From Rhodococcus sp. BP22 (GTDB taxonomy: Bacteria; Actinomycetota; Actinomycetes; Mycobacteriales; Mycobacteriaceae), in assembly GCF_014281965.1 (NCBI RefSeq), contig NZ_JACFTB010000001.1, forward strand, positions 887,820-951,819: DNA of 64,000 bases. Reading direction: 5' to 3'. The notes below the pieces were generated by a model, which was not told the origin of the DNA, made no database searches, and saw nothing but the letters and a program-made list of their open reading frames with translations. The translations under genes and the position numbers were made by a program. Positions 48,150-58,200 of the stretch are shown one piece after another. Every line of letters begins with the position of its first letter. Within the stretch, counting starts at the first letter, position 1.

Positions 48150-49046
48150 ATGAAGAGGTTCGACGCGGTGGTCATCGGCGGCAACGGTGAGGTGGGGCGA
48201 TTGATCGCCTCCCTACTGGCCGCTGATGGTGACACGGTGCTCACTCTCGACCCGGTTGCCCCGACCGCTGCAAGGCCTGGCATAGCGCACCTCGTCGGCG
48301 ACATCGTCGACCCCGACGCCGAAGCGCGCGCGGTGCTGCGAGCCACCCCGCTGGTCGTGCTCGCGGTGCCCGAATCGGTGGCAATGGAGACCGAACTGAC
48401 CTTCCTCGGCGCGCGCTCGCTGCTGGTCGAGACTCTGTCTGTCAAGTCCGGATTCGCCCGGAAGGTCGACGCCGCCGACCCGCCTGGCTCGATTCTGGGC
48501 ATCAACCCCATGTTCGCGCCATCTCTCGGGATGGACGGCCGCCCAGTTGCCGCCGTGGTCCACCGCGATGGGAGCGCAGTCGAAAACTTTCTCGGACGGA
48601 TCTCCGACTGGGGCGGCCGAGTCGTGCACGTCGACGCGGAACAGCACGATCGACTGGCCGCAGCGACACAGGCGCTGACCCACGCCGCTGTCCTTGCGTT
48701 CGGGTCGGCCCTGGCAAAGCTCGAAGTGGACCCGAGACTGATCGATTCTCTCGCTCCACCGCCGGCAACCACTCTGCTAGCTCTTGTCGATCGCGTCACC
48801 AGCGGTGAGCCCGCGGTGTACTGGGATGTTCAGGCCGGCAACCCCTACGCCGGGCGCGCGAGAGATGCGCTCGCCGAATCACTCCAAGAATTGAACGAGA
48901 TCGTCACCTCCGAATCCGAGACCGACTTCACCTCGTTCATGGGGCAGGCCGGCGCTGCGGTCCCGAACCATACTGCGTACCGGGCTCTGTGCACCCGTCT
49001 TTTCGGTATCGTTCGTGGTAACGCACACGAGGGGGATCGATCATGA
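48150..49046 (+). CDS. Prephenate dehydrogenase family protein (TyrA/PapC-like)
   Basis: A 298-residue NAD(P)-dependent dehydrogenase: Rossmann start FDAVVIGGNGEVGRLIASLL, VLAVPESVAMETEL, LLVETLSVKSG and GINPMFAPSLGMDGR, with QHDRLAAATQALTHAAV as in TyrA catalytic helices. It could be the housekeeping prephenate dehydrogenase of tyrosine synthesis. However, its ATGA overlap with an AurF-like N-oxygenase gene and nearby NRPS suggest a PapC-type role (4-amino-4-deoxyprephenate to 4-aminophenylpyruvate). The partner PapA and PapB genes are not in the window. ATG at 48150 is chosen on family fit; an ATG at 48117 would add 11 residues. Confidence 0.75.
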   Translation: MKRFDAVVIGGNGEVGRLIASLLAADGDTVLTLDPVAPTAARPGIAHLVGDIVDPDAEARAVLRATPLVVLAVPESVAMETELTFLGARSLLVETLSVKSGFARKVDAADPPGSILGINPMFAPSLGMDGRPVAAVVHRDGSAVENFLGRISDWGGRVVHVDAEQHDRLAAATQALTHAAVLAFGSALAKLEVDPRLIDSLAPPPATTLLALVDRVTSGEPAVYWDVQAGNPYAGRARDALAESLQELNEIVTSESETDFTSFMGQAGAAVPNHTAYRALCTRLFGIVRGNAHEGDRS

Positions 49047-49996
49047 TCGAGAAGCCGTCACTACCGGACTTCGACGCGGACGACGTCGTCGAGAGTGCCG
49101 TCGTGTCACGACTGGCAGGCAACTGGAACAAGCGTGCCACTGTCAAGAAGAGCGAGCCCGACCTCGACGATCTTTTCGACACCTCCAAGCACGACTACCC
49201 CGAGGCATTGATTCCGTTCGCCGATCACGATGTCTATCGCACTCTTTCGGACACGACCCGGGCAAAGTTGCGAGCTTGGGGCTGGATCGCCTTCAACAAG
49301 AACGTCATGGACGTAGAACAGCATGTCGTACATCCGGGCTTTGCCCTGCTGGCTCAGGATGCGTTCGATATCGGCATGGGTGACGTGCTGGCTGTCGCTG
49401 TCACGCAGGCCATGGTCGACGAGCAGTACCACACACTCATGCACCTGAATGCGAGCGCGCTGACGCGTCGCAAGAGGGGCTGGGCCCTGTCCGAGCGGTG
49501 CCTTCCACTCAGCGGCACAGTACGCAGAAGACACGCCACTCAGGCGAGTGCAGTCGATTCCAACGACGCTGCGCTCAACTCACTGGCATTCATGACTGTT
49601 GCCGAGATATCGATTACGTCCTACCTGAATCTGATCGAAGACAACGAACTCATTCAACCGGTCAATCGTGCCACTGTCGCGCTGCACAATCGAGATGAGT
49701 ATTGCCATGCTTCGATCGCCGACGAGATGGCTGCCATTGTGTTCGAATCCTTGAATTCGGGAGATCGTCGGGTGTTTCTCGACGGTCTCGCCGACGGAAT
49801 GGACGCGTTTTCGAGCACCGACTTCTCGACTTGGTCTGCAATTCTGCAGCAAGAAGGCGTCGTCGGCGGGGATTGCATGCTTCAGGAAGTCGAGACGGAC
49901 GGCAGTCGCAAGCAATTGGTTCAGGACTACGGTGGAATTCGATCTTTGTGCAGGAAACTCGACGTAGAAGATGAAATCGGTATCGATTGGTCTTAG
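49043..49996 (+). CDS. AurF/CmlI-like di-iron oxygenase
   Basis: A 317-residue helical di-iron protein. Candidate iron ligands: Glu92 (MDVEQHVVHP), Glu127-x2-His130 (VDEQYHTLMH), Glu188 (TVAEISI) and Glu219-x2-His222 (RDEYCHAS). This spacing fits the AurF N-oxygenase family, which oxidises aryl amines to nitro groups (AurF, CmlI); other family members do different oxidations. Translationally coupled to the upstream TyrA/PapC-like gene (ATGA), which makes an aromatic amine substrate plausible. Followed by the exporter genes after 134 bp. Confidence 0.75.
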   Translation: MIEKPSLPDFDADDVVESAVVSRLAGNWNKRATVKKSEPDLDDLFDTSKHDYPEALIPFADHDVYRTLSDTTRAKLRAWGWIAFNKNVMDVEQHVVHPGFALLAQDAFDIGMGDVLAVAVTQAMVDEQYHTLMHLNASALTRRKRGWALSERCLPLSGTVRRRHATQASAVDSNDAALNSLAFMTVAEISITSYLNLIEDNELIQPVNRATVALHNRDEYCHASIADEMAAIVFESLNSGDRRVFLDGLADGMDAFSSTDFSTWSAILQQEGVVGGDCMLQEVETDGSRKQLVQDYGGIRSLCRKLDVEDEIGIDWS

Positions 49997-50130
49997 CCGC
50001 AAAATTGCGTTGGAGCGACCGGCAGGTAACGTTTCGACGGGGTGCACCCGATGAGTGACGTGAAGGATGCCCCTCACAATCTGCTCCACTGCCCTTCTGC
50101 CCGCTCCAGAACCGACCGCACGGAGTATCG

Positions 50131-51174
50131 ATGCCCCTATCCGAGGACGTAGCTGTACTTGTGGAGGACGTCCACAAGTCGTTCGGTGACGTTCACGCCC
50201 TCCGCGGAATCAGTTTCTCGGCACCCAAGGGGACCGTTCTCGGGATTCTCGGCCCTAATGGCGCAGGTAAAACCACTGCAGTCAAGGTTCTGTCCACACT
50301 GCTCACTCCCGACACAGGCCGCGCCGTCGTCGCTGGGCACGACGTTGTCACCGATGCCGCAGCGGTACGTCGTTCGATCATGATGACCGGCCAGTACGCG
50401 GCACTCGACGACACCTTGTCCGGCCGCGAGAACATCGAGCTGTTCGGCCGTCTGATGGGTTTGGACAAGAAGGCGTCGAAGACGCGGGCACTCGCACTTC
50501 TCGAAGAGTTCGATCTGGCCGACACCGGTAAACGTCCCGTTCGGGGCTATTCCGGTGGCATGCGTCGGCGAATCGACATCGCGTGCGGTCTCGTCGTCCG
50601 TCCCCAGGTCGTGTTTTTGGACGAGCCGACTACGGGACTCGATCCCCGGAGTCGTCAAGGTGTCTGGTCGCTCGTGGAAGCGTTGAAAGCACAGGGGATC
50701 ACAGTCCTGCTCACCACCCAATATCTCGAAGAAGCCGATGTATTGAGCGACAACATCATCGTCATCGACAAGGGCACCGTCATCGCTGGGGGAACCTCGG
50801 ACGAGTTGAAAGCTCGAACTGGTGGCAGCTACTGCGAAGTGGTCCCCCTCGACCCTTCGCAGTTGCAGCATGTGGCCAACGTGCTCGGCGAACTCCTTCC
50901 CCCCGCAAGTCGCGTCGACCTCGGTCCGGAAGCGGTGCGACTTTCGGTCCCTGCCCCGGACGGTGCTGCAACTTTGTCCGAGATCTTGCGACGCATCGAC
51001 ACTGCTGGAATCGCCCTCGCCGACATCGCACTTCGCCGCCCCTCGCTCGATGATGTCTTCCTCACTCTGACCGGCCATTCACATTCGAGTGATGAGGAGG
51101 TACCGGTTTCTACCGAGGTCGGGCCGCCTGCACCACCAGCTGCCAGGACCGCGTCAGAAGTCGAGTACCGATGA
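50131..51174 (+). CDS. ABC exporter ATP-binding protein, DrrA type
   Basis: A 347-residue ATPase: Walker A GILGPNGAGKTTAVKVL, signature GYSGGMRRRIDIA, Walker B VVFLDEPTTGLDPRSR, H-loop-equivalent position reads LTTQYLEEAD (Q in place of the usual His, as in DrrA). The C-terminal ~110 residues form the regulatory domain of the daunorubicin-resistance subfamily. It powers the two permeases encoded directly after it, with a four-base overlap. The substrate could be the product of the nearby NRPS or a lipid. Confidence 0.9.
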   Translation: MPLSEDVAVLVEDVHKSFGDVHALRGISFSAPKGTVLGILGPNGAGKTTAVKVLSTLLTPDTGRAVVAGHDVVTDAAAVRRSIMMTGQYAALDDTLSGRENIELFGRLMGLDKKASKTRALALLEEFDLADTGKRPVRGYSGGMRRRIDIACGLVVRPQVVFLDEPTTGLDPRSRQGVWSLVEALKAQGITVLLTTQYLEEADVLSDNIIVIDKGTVIAGGTSDELKARTGGSYCEVVPLDPSQLQHVANVLGELLPPASRVDLGPEAVRLSVPAPDGAATLSEILRRIDTAGIALADIALRRPSLDDVFLTLTGHSHSSDEEVPVSTEVGPPAPPAARTASEVEYR

Positions 51175-52016
51175 CGGCGACGAGTGCGCGCACGCGTGCA
51201 TCCGATTCGGACCTTGTCAGCGGTTCTTCGGTGTCCACTACCTCGGTCCGACGACAGGGCCGGCCGTCCGGCTTCGTGCAGTGGCAGGTCTTGACGGCTC
51301 GAACCGTGTGGACCATGGTGCGTCACGGCGAGCTTGTGGTGGCGGTCATTGCACCGCTCATCTTCACCGTCGGCTTCTACTTGCCACTCAAGTTCGTCAT
51401 GCAACTGCAGGGTATCGATTACGCCCAGTTCCTGATGCCGATCATTGTGCTCCAGGCGATGGCGTTCACAGCCATCTCGGCGTCGCAACGTGCTTCTTCC
51501 GAATCGTTGAGTGGGCTCAATACACGATTGCAGACGATGCCAGTAGTAGGTGCAGTGCCGCTGGTGTCACGAATATCCTCCGGAGTCGTCCGATCCGTGG
51601 TGTCTTTGACGGCAGCCCTCGGATTCGGATATGTCATCGGCTTCCGGTTCAGCGCGGGGTTGGGACAGGCCATTCTTTTCTGTGCGTTCGCGTTGGCGAT
51701 CAGCACGATGCTCTCCGTCGGCGCCGACGCGATCGGCACTCTGTCGAAGAGTCCGGAATCGACCAGCCAAATGCTCACGCTTCCCCAGTTGATCCTCGGG
51801 ATGGCCTCGTGCGGCTTCGTTCCCGAATCGGGGTTTCCCGAATGGATCCGACCCTGGGTACGGAATCAACCGATCTCTCAATTTTCGTTCTCGATGCGCG
51901 ACATGGCCGAGGGCGGCGTCAGTTTCCACGTGCTGTTTCCCTCGCTCATCTGGATTTTCGGTCTGCTGGCGGTATTCATTCCCCTGGCCATGTGGGCTAG
52001 TTCGAGGCGCTCATGA
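51171..52016 (+). CDS. ABC exporter permease, DrrB type
   Basis: A 281-residue ABC-2 type membrane protein. A cytosolic N-terminus (~50 residues, Ser/Thr/Arg-rich) is followed by about six membrane helices from LVVAVIAPLIFTVGFYLPL. It contains the conserved MASCGFVPESGFPEWIRPWVRNQPISQF segment before the last helix, typical of DrrB/DrrC permeases. Overlaps both neighbours by ATGA. Confidence 0.88.
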   Translation: MTATSARTRASDSDLVSGSSVSTTSVRRQGRPSGFVQWQVLTARTVWTMVRHGELVVAVIAPLIFTVGFYLPLKFVMQLQGIDYAQFLMPIIVLQAMAFTAISASQRASSESLSGLNTRLQTMPVVGAVPLVSRISSGVVRSVVSLTAALGFGYVIGFRFSAGLGQAILFCAFALAISTMLSVGADAIGTLSKSPESTSQMLTLPQLILGMASCGFVPESGFPEWIRPWVRNQPISQFSFSMRDMAEGGVSFHVLFPSLIWIFGLLAVFIPLAMWASSRRS

Positions 52017-52870
52017 CTGCCTCACCCATCGCGCCCGGCAGCACCCCGCCGGTAAGCCGATTGACGTTCCCGGAACCGACACTCGACTATGCCGAGAACT
52101 CTGCCCGCGCACTGTGGGCGCACAGTCTGATTCAGTGCAAACGGCTTCTCATCCGATGGACTCGCGATCCGTCGACGATGATCCAGGCACTGCTCTACCC
52201 TGCCTTGACGCTCCTCATGTTCAGGATCGTGCTCGGCAACTCGATCTCTGCCGCAACGGGCTCACCGAGCGTGTACGGGACGGTTCCTATGATCGCGCTG
52301 GTCGGTGCGATGTTCGGATCGATCGTCAGTGCCGTCGGCTTGAAGGGCGAGAAGACGAGCGGTTTGCTCAGTCGGTTCGCGACTACGCCTACCCACCGAG
52401 CATCCGGCCTGGTCGGTCGCATGATGGCCGAAGCTATTCGGGTATTTGCAACGACGATCGTCATCGTGGCGGTAGGGATGGTTCTCGGTTTCCGCTTCAA
52501 CCAGGGCATTCCTTCTGCTATTGCACTCTTGTTGCTACCGATTGCGTTCGGGATCGGCTTTGCGGTGATGGTGACTTTCCTTGCGACCATCGCAGGCGAC
52601 TCACCGCTCGTCGAAGTCGTGTCCATCGCCTGCACACTGCTGATGTTCTTCAATTCGGGCTTCGTCCCAGTCGCTGCGTACCCGCCGTGGCTACAGCCCG
52701 TCGTAGCAGCTCAGCCCATGTCGTGCGCGGTCGATGCGATGCGCGGCTTATCCCTCGGCGGGCCAGTGTTGGTCCCGGTGCTGCAGACGCTCGCGTGGGC
52801 AGTCGGCATGGTGGCGGTATTTCTGTACCCCGCAATCCGAGGCTACAAGCGTGCGGCCGAGTCTGGATAG
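52013..52870 (+). CDS. ABC exporter permease, DrrC type
   Basis: A 285-residue second permease of the same exporter: six membrane helices starting at PSTMIQALLYPALTLLMFRIVLG and the family segment FNSGFVPVAAYPPWLQPVVAAQPMSCAVDAMRGL. The first ~45 residues are cytosolic. Ends 150 bp before the secreted lipase gene. Confidence 0.88.
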   Translation: MTASPIAPGSTPPVSRLTFPEPTLDYAENSARALWAHSLIQCKRLLIRWTRDPSTMIQALLYPALTLLMFRIVLGNSISAATGSPSVYGTVPMIALVGAMFGSIVSAVGLKGEKTSGLLSRFATTPTHRASGLVGRMMAEAIRVFATTIVIVAVGMVLGFRFNQGIPSAIALLLLPIAFGIGFAVMVTFLATIAGDSPLVEVVSIACTLLMFFNSGFVPVAAYPPWLQPVVAAQPMSCAVDAMRGLSLGGPVLVPVLQTLAWAVGMVAVFLYPAIRGYKRAAESG

Positions 52871-52871
52871 T

Positions 52872-52913
52872 AGGTAAAAGTTCACTTATCTAAGCTTTCA
52901 GGTTGTTTTACCT
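52872..52913. promoter_or_regulatory. Inverted repeat AGGTAAAA / TTTTACCT upstream of lipase
   Basis: Two 8-bp arms (52872-52879 and 52906-52913) separated by 26 bp of AT-rich sequence, unusual for this GC-rich window. It begins right after the DrrC-type gene. It could be an operator or weak terminator. It does not match the iron box. Confidence 0.35.
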
Positions 52914-53022
52914 GCAACCGGCGCTGTTATCGTGAGAGACGAACCGGAGACGAACCTCGCCTCTGGTTTTTGCTTTGAGCCGCTACTTCCGAGTAGTCGA
53001 ACCGAACGAAGGGTCGTTGTAC

Positions 53023-53991
53023 GTGCCGAAACACAGAGGCAGGGTCGCCATAGCTCTCGCGTCCGCGGCGTTGATCTCACTGGGCAGTACAGCAGTTGCG
53101 ACTCCGTTGGCCGCCGCGGAGGAGTCGGTTTCCCCGTTGCCACCCGAGTTCTCCGACATGGGACCGGCCCCGGCAGGTGCGAACGACTGGTCGTGCGTCC
53201 CATCGGAAGCGCACCCCCGTCCGGTGGTACTCGTGCATGGCACCGGTGCAGATATGGCCACGACGTGGCAAACGATGGCTCCTGCACTGGCCGGTGAAGG
53301 CTACTGCGTGTTTGCACTCGACTACGGCGCCGTGCAGACGCTACTCGACCCGAACCAAGTGATCTGGGGCCTCGGTGACATCCCGACTTCGGCGGCGCGT
53401 TTGGCAACGTTCATCGACGCAGTGCTTGCTCGAACGGGTTCGGCGAAGGTAGACATCGTCGGTCATTCACAGGGCGGAACGGTCGCGCGTCAGTTTCTGA
53501 AGTTCAACGGTGGCGTCGACAACGTCGATCCCTCCAAGAGCAAAGTGGAGAACCTGGTGACGCTGGGCGGCACCAATCATGGGACCAACTTCGGCGGCAT
53601 CGAGCAGATGTACCTCATCCTTTCCGCAGCAGGACTGGGCCAGACCGATATCTCGGAAATGCTGTTCGGCTTGACCGGAATCGGTACCGCCGGTCGTCAG
53701 CAATTGATCGGCTCCCCCTTGTTGCAACGTCTGAACGCGGGCGGTGAAGTGGAACCAGGAGTGCGATACACGGTGGTAGGTACGAAGTTCGACAAAGTCG
53801 TCACGCCTCCCGAGCGAACTTTCCTCGATCCGAGCGGTTCGGCCGAGGTACGGAACATGTGGGTTCAGGACGGCTGTGAGTCCAACACAGTTCCGCATCA
53901 GGGCTTGACCTTCGATGACCGCGTTACCTATATCGTCCAATCCGCGCTCGATCCGACCTTCTCGACCGAGAACGCCGCCCCGTGTTCCTGA
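53023..53991 (+). CDS. Secreted lipase/esterase, alpha/beta hydrolase
   Basis: A 322-residue exported lipase-like protein. Signal peptide: KHRGRVAIALASAALISLGSTAVATPLAAA. The mature enzyme has oxyanion-hole HG in VVLVHGTGADMATTW, the nucleophile elbow VDIVGHSQGGTVAR, and late Asp/His candidates in TKFDKVVTP and NTVPHQGLTFDD. It resembles the class 2 (EstA/LipA-like) triacylglycerol lipases of actinobacteria. The GTG at 53023 is chosen because it places a normal signal peptide at the start and has GAAGGG upstream; a TTG at 52975 gives an odd 16-residue prefix. A strong terminator follows. Confidence 0.85.
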   Translation: MPKHRGRVAIALASAALISLGSTAVATPLAAAEESVSPLPPEFSDMGPAPAGANDWSCVPSEAHPRPVVLVHGTGADMATTWQTMAPALAGEGYCVFALDYGAVQTLLDPNQVIWGLGDIPTSAARLATFIDAVLARTGSAKVDIVGHSQGGTVARQFLKFNGGVDNVDPSKSKVENLVTLGGTNHGTNFGGIEQMYLILSAAGLGQTDISEMLFGLTGIGTAGRQQLIGSPLLQRLNAGGEVEPGVRYTVVGTKFDKVVTPPERTFLDPSGSAEVRNMWVQDGCESNTVPHQGLTFDDRVTYIVQSALDPTFSTENAAPCS

Positions 53992-54023
53992 CAGGACAGT
54001 AGCTGTAGATTTCCAGCGACATG

Positions 54024-54065
54024 AAGAAGGCCCCATCCGCAGATTTCTCGGATGGGGCCTTTCTT
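54024..54065. terminator. Bidirectional terminator between lipase and mycolyltransferase genes
   Basis: Arms AAGAAGGCCCCATCCG (54024-54039) and CGGATGGGGCCTTTCTT (54049-54065) form a long stem with one bulge and U-rich flanks on both strands. It ends the plus-strand lipase unit and the minus-strand mycolyltransferase unit (stop at 54085). Confidence 0.8.
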
Positions 54066-54084
54066 GTTCTCTGGATCTCTACCT

Positions 54085-55164
54085 TCAGACTCCGAGCGAT
54101 CGTGCGAGGACGGGCCATGAGTTCTTCAGGTCGTCCTGCCAGTAGCCCCACGAGTGACTACCGGAATCACGGAAGTTGAACGTGGCCGGGATGCCGAGTT
54201 CACCCAAGCGGTCGGCCATGTTGTGGGTGCAGTAGTTCGTGGCAGCTTCGATGATTCCACCGACGATGACCTGGTTCGCCAAGGTGCCCGGCTTCCCGTT
54301 GATCTCGGGACCGTTCAAATTGTCGTACTCCCCTGGCAGTCCGTTGCCATTGGAGATGTAGAGGTCGAGGCCGCGAAGGCTTTCGGCGTGCACATAGGGA
54401 TCGTTGTCAACCCACATAGGATCGTCTGTAGGCCCCCACATGTTGAGGGTATCTCCGCCACCCCAAGTCTCCGTGGTGAGCTTCACGAACTGCTGGCCGA
54501 TCGGATCGCTGGTCTGCGCGCACCCGCTGTACGCGGCAACGCCCTTGTAGAGACCCGGCGCGTTGATCGCCAACTGCATGACCGATGTACCCGACGAAGA
54601 CACACCAGCAATCGAATTCACACCGTTTGTGCCGAGACCGGCATCGATCAGCGGGGGAAGTTCTTCGGTGAGGAACGTGGTCCATTTGTTGATACCGAGG
54701 ACCGGATCGGCCTGCTTCCAGTCGGTGTAGTAACTCCACTTGCCACCGACGGGCGAGACCACATTGACGTTTTTGTCTGCGAAGAAGTCGATCGCATCCG
54801 TGCGGAAGCGCCAGGTTGCACTGTCTTCACCGCCGCCGGCTCCGTTGAGAAGGTAAAGCGTCGGCCGAGGAACACTCGTGTCGGCCGGTCGCCATACGTC
54901 TACCGGAACTTCCTTGTCCATCGCCGCGGAGTACACGTAGACGATCAGATGCTGATCGTCCATGACCTTGGTGTGGGTGATGCGGGAACCGTCTGGGGCC
55001 GTCACCGACTCGAGTACGTCACCGGATGCGGTCAGCGGGTCTGCAGCTGCCGATGTGGCAGTTGCAAGGGGACTCACCGCAAGTGCGGCAGCGACCGCAA
55101 TCAGCGCGTATCGACGCCGAATCGATCTCGGCCTTGTGAGGTTCATATAATGTTTCGCTTTCAT
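54085..55164 (-). CDS. Secreted antigen-85-like mycolyltransferase/esterase
   Basis: A 359-residue exported alpha/beta hydrolase of the antigen 85 family, which transfers mycolic acids to trehalose or arabinogalactan. A basic N-terminus and signal peptide (RRRYALIAVAAALAVSPLATATSAAA) are followed by YLLNGAGGGEDSATW, the nucleophile region IAGVSSSGTSVMQLA and the catalytic His region DSGSHSWGYWQDDL, as in Ag85 (HSWxYW). The start at 55164 is tentative; a second ATG at 55146 is possible. It lies downstream of the NRPS gene on the same strand after 88 bp with a small hairpin (55175-55198), so it may be expressed from its own promoter. Confidence 0.88.
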   Translation of the reverse strand: MKAKHYMNLTRPRSIRRRYALIAVAAALAVSPLATATSAAADPLTASGDVLESVTAPDGSRITHTKVMDDQHLIVYVYSAAMDKEVPVDVWRPADTSVPRPTLYLLNGAGGGEDSATWRFRTDAIDFFADKNVNVVSPVGGKWSYYTDWKQADPVLGINKWTTFLTEELPPLIDAGLGTNGVNSIAGVSSSGTSVMQLAINAPGLYKGVAAYSGCAQTSDPIGQQFVKLTTETWGGGDTLNMWGPTDDPMWVDNDPYVHAESLRGLDLYISNGNGLPGEYDNLNGPEINGKPGTLANQVIVGGIIEAATNYCTHNMADRLGELGIPATFNFRDSGSHSWGYWQDDLKNSWPVLARSLGV

Positions 55165-55252
55165 CTCGAGTGTTCACCCACACTAGCCAAAGTGGGTGCG
55201 GTCTCCGACACCGACACATACGTGGTGCCTGTCGGGTAGAACTGGCAATCTG

Positions 55253-58200
55253 TTACAAATACGCATCCAAAATCGGACCTATCTCGGCCAGGGACTTTGG
55301 CGAGGTCATCTGGGAGTGAGGACCGGAAATGGGCCGCTCGATGATGTCTCCTCCTACGTATGGTCTCCATCTTTGCGCCGCACCCACCTGCGTCGGCAAA
55401 TGTTCCGTAGCGCTGAAGTACAGCAGATCGCCACTGAACTCGGACGGGCGATATTCACTGATCAGCTCGGCCGAACGAACTGCACCAGCAAAGATTCGCT
55501 TCAACCGCTCACGGTCGATGACCGCCAGATCCGATGGTATCGCCTGCTGTAAGCGGTCGACGTCGGCTTCCGAGAGATTTTCCATGCTCTCGATTCCATC
55601 GACGTCGATTCCGACCTCGGCCAGCGCTTCCCGCAGCGAAATACGGAAATCTTGGACAACGAGATTGAGATGACTGTCCAGCAGGGCCACCGTCCCGACC
55701 GTCTCGCCCAACCTTTCCAGTTCGACCGCCATGGCATGTGCAATTACCCCACCCAGTGACCAACCGACCAACCGGTACGGCCCATGTGGCTGAATTCGTC
55801 GGATCTCCTGGACGTATCGAGTAGCCATCTCTTCGATCGAACGTGGGAGCTCGACATCCTCGGACAACGCTGGAGATTGAATTCCGTAGATCGGCCGCCC
55901 ACTGGCCAGATGCTGTGCAAAGCCCGCATAGCACCAGGCCAAGCCGTACATCGGGTGGATGCAGAAGACAGGATCCAGATCGCCTGCACTACGGATCGGC
56001 AATACGACGGCAAGTGCAGCATCGACATTGGCGTCGAAATCGACCGTCGCCGCCAACGACTCGGAGATTCTGTTCGTCAATCCGCCCACGGTGGAATCTC
56101 CGAAGAACCACTGCACGCGCACTGCAGCACCCGTTTCGACACGAAGACGTGCGGCGGCCTGGGTGGCGCTCAAGGAATTCCCACCGAGATCGAAGAAGTC
56201 GTCGTCGATGCCAACCCTTTCCACCTCGAGCACATCACCGAACACTGCGGCGACCAACGCCTGCAGCGATGACTCCGGGGCGCGGTATTCCGCGGAAACG
56301 AACTCCGCCTTCGGCAGTCTCCGACGATCGAGCTTGCCGCTGGCGTTGAGCGGGAGCTCGTCGAGTTCGAGGATTACCGATGGAACCATGTACGACGGCA
56401 GATCCGCAGCCAGTGCCCGAGAGACGGCACGGCCATCGATCGACGATCCGGGTTCGGCCACTACGTAAGCCACCAGGAATGCACCTGAAGAAGAAGATTC
56501 GTCGTTCAGAAGAACTGCGGCCCTTGAAACTTCGGCGAGCGAGGACAAAGCAGCCTCGATTTCACCGAGTTCGACGCGCTGTCCACGCAGTTTGACCTGA
56601 AAGTCGGAACGCCCCACGTACTCCAGATACCCATGCGAGTTCCACCGAACCAGGTCACCGGTGCGATAGAGGCGTGAGCCCGGCGCGAATGGATTCGCGA
56701 CGAAACGTTCAGCAGTCAATCCCGGTGCCCGGGCATAACCGCGTGCAAGCTGCGTCCCTGCGACATAAAGTTCTCCTTCCACCCCGACCGGCACACGTCG
56801 CAGGTGATGGTCCAGAACGTATACCTCCGTATTCGCAACGGGGGATCCGATCGGCACCTGCACGGTGCGGCTGTGCTCGGTCGATTCGGTCATTCGACGT
56901 CGACCGATATCGAAGGACGTCACCACCGTTGCCTCAGCAGGACCGTACCAATTGTGCAGCGCTGCAGATGAAATCGAGGCCGACTGTGCAACCTGCCGGT
57001 CGCCCAGAGCTTCGCCCGCGGCGAACAAATAGCGAAGTGAAGCCAGATCCTCACTCTGTGCCAGATCCATGAAGGCGGCCAACATCGAAGGGACGAAATG
57101 GATCGAAGTTACTTCGTGTTGGGCGACGATCTTCGAAATTTGTTCCGGATCCCGATGCGCCATCGGTGGAGCGATCACCATACTCGCGCCAGTATGCAAG
57201 GGCCAGAACAATTCCCAAACAGATATGTCGAACGTGATCGGCGTCTTGTGTAGAACGACGTCGCCGACACCGTGCGGGAAAGCACTCTGCGCCCACTGCA
57301 GCTGATTGACCATCTGACGGTGGGTCGTGACGACCCCCTTCGGCCGACCCGTCGAGCCCGAAGTGTAGATGGTGTACGCCGCATTCGACGCGCGCAACTG
57401 ACCTCTGCGTTCGTGGCCACCGATGGGCCCGGCATCGAGTGCGGACACGTCGAGTGTGTCCACCTGCATCACCGGCACTGCCGTGTCGGCAACGAATCCA
57501 TCGGAAACAGTCGTCAGCACCAGCATCGGACGAGAGTTCTCGATGACGTAAGCATTCCGGTCGCTCGGCTGATCGGGGTCGATCGGCACGTACGCGCCAC
57601 CGGATTTGACCACGGCGTACAGGGCCACGACGAGGTCGATCGAGCGCGCCATGGCAACTGCCACGTTGTCATCGGGGCCCACACCGAACTCGATCAACCA
57701 TCGAGCGAGCTTGTTGACCCGGGCATCGAATTCACCGTAGGACAGTCTTACGTCGCCGAATATCAGCGCAGTCGACTCCGTGTTGGCCGCGACGCCCGCA
57801 TCGAACATCGAGACCAACGTCGTGGACCCGTCGTAGTCCGGCCGGGAAGTGGCGTTCCACAGCTCGAGGCTTGCACGCTCCTCATCGAGCAGTACATCGA
57901 GATCGTCCACCCGAGAAGAGGATTCGGATGTGAAGCTCAACAGCACCTTCTCCAGCCTTGACGCCAACGATTCGACGACGGGCCCTTGGAACACATCGCG
58001 TAGATACTTCAGCGAAATGTGCAGTCGATCGTCGAGGATCGCGATTACAGTCAAGGGATAGTGCGTTGCACTCGTGGAATCGAAGCTCGACGCCATGTTC
58101 CCTGCACCCGAATTCGCTTCCGACAGTCCTTGACCATCGACGGGTGCAGACTCGAAGACCACCAGGGAGTCGAAGAGCGTTCGCAAGCCTAGGCTTTCCT

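Noticed and set aside
52872..52913. Iron-regulator (IdeR) box upstream of the lipase
   Set aside because: The sequence does not match the TTAGGTTAG-type palindrome; only a distant 8-bp inverted repeat is present.
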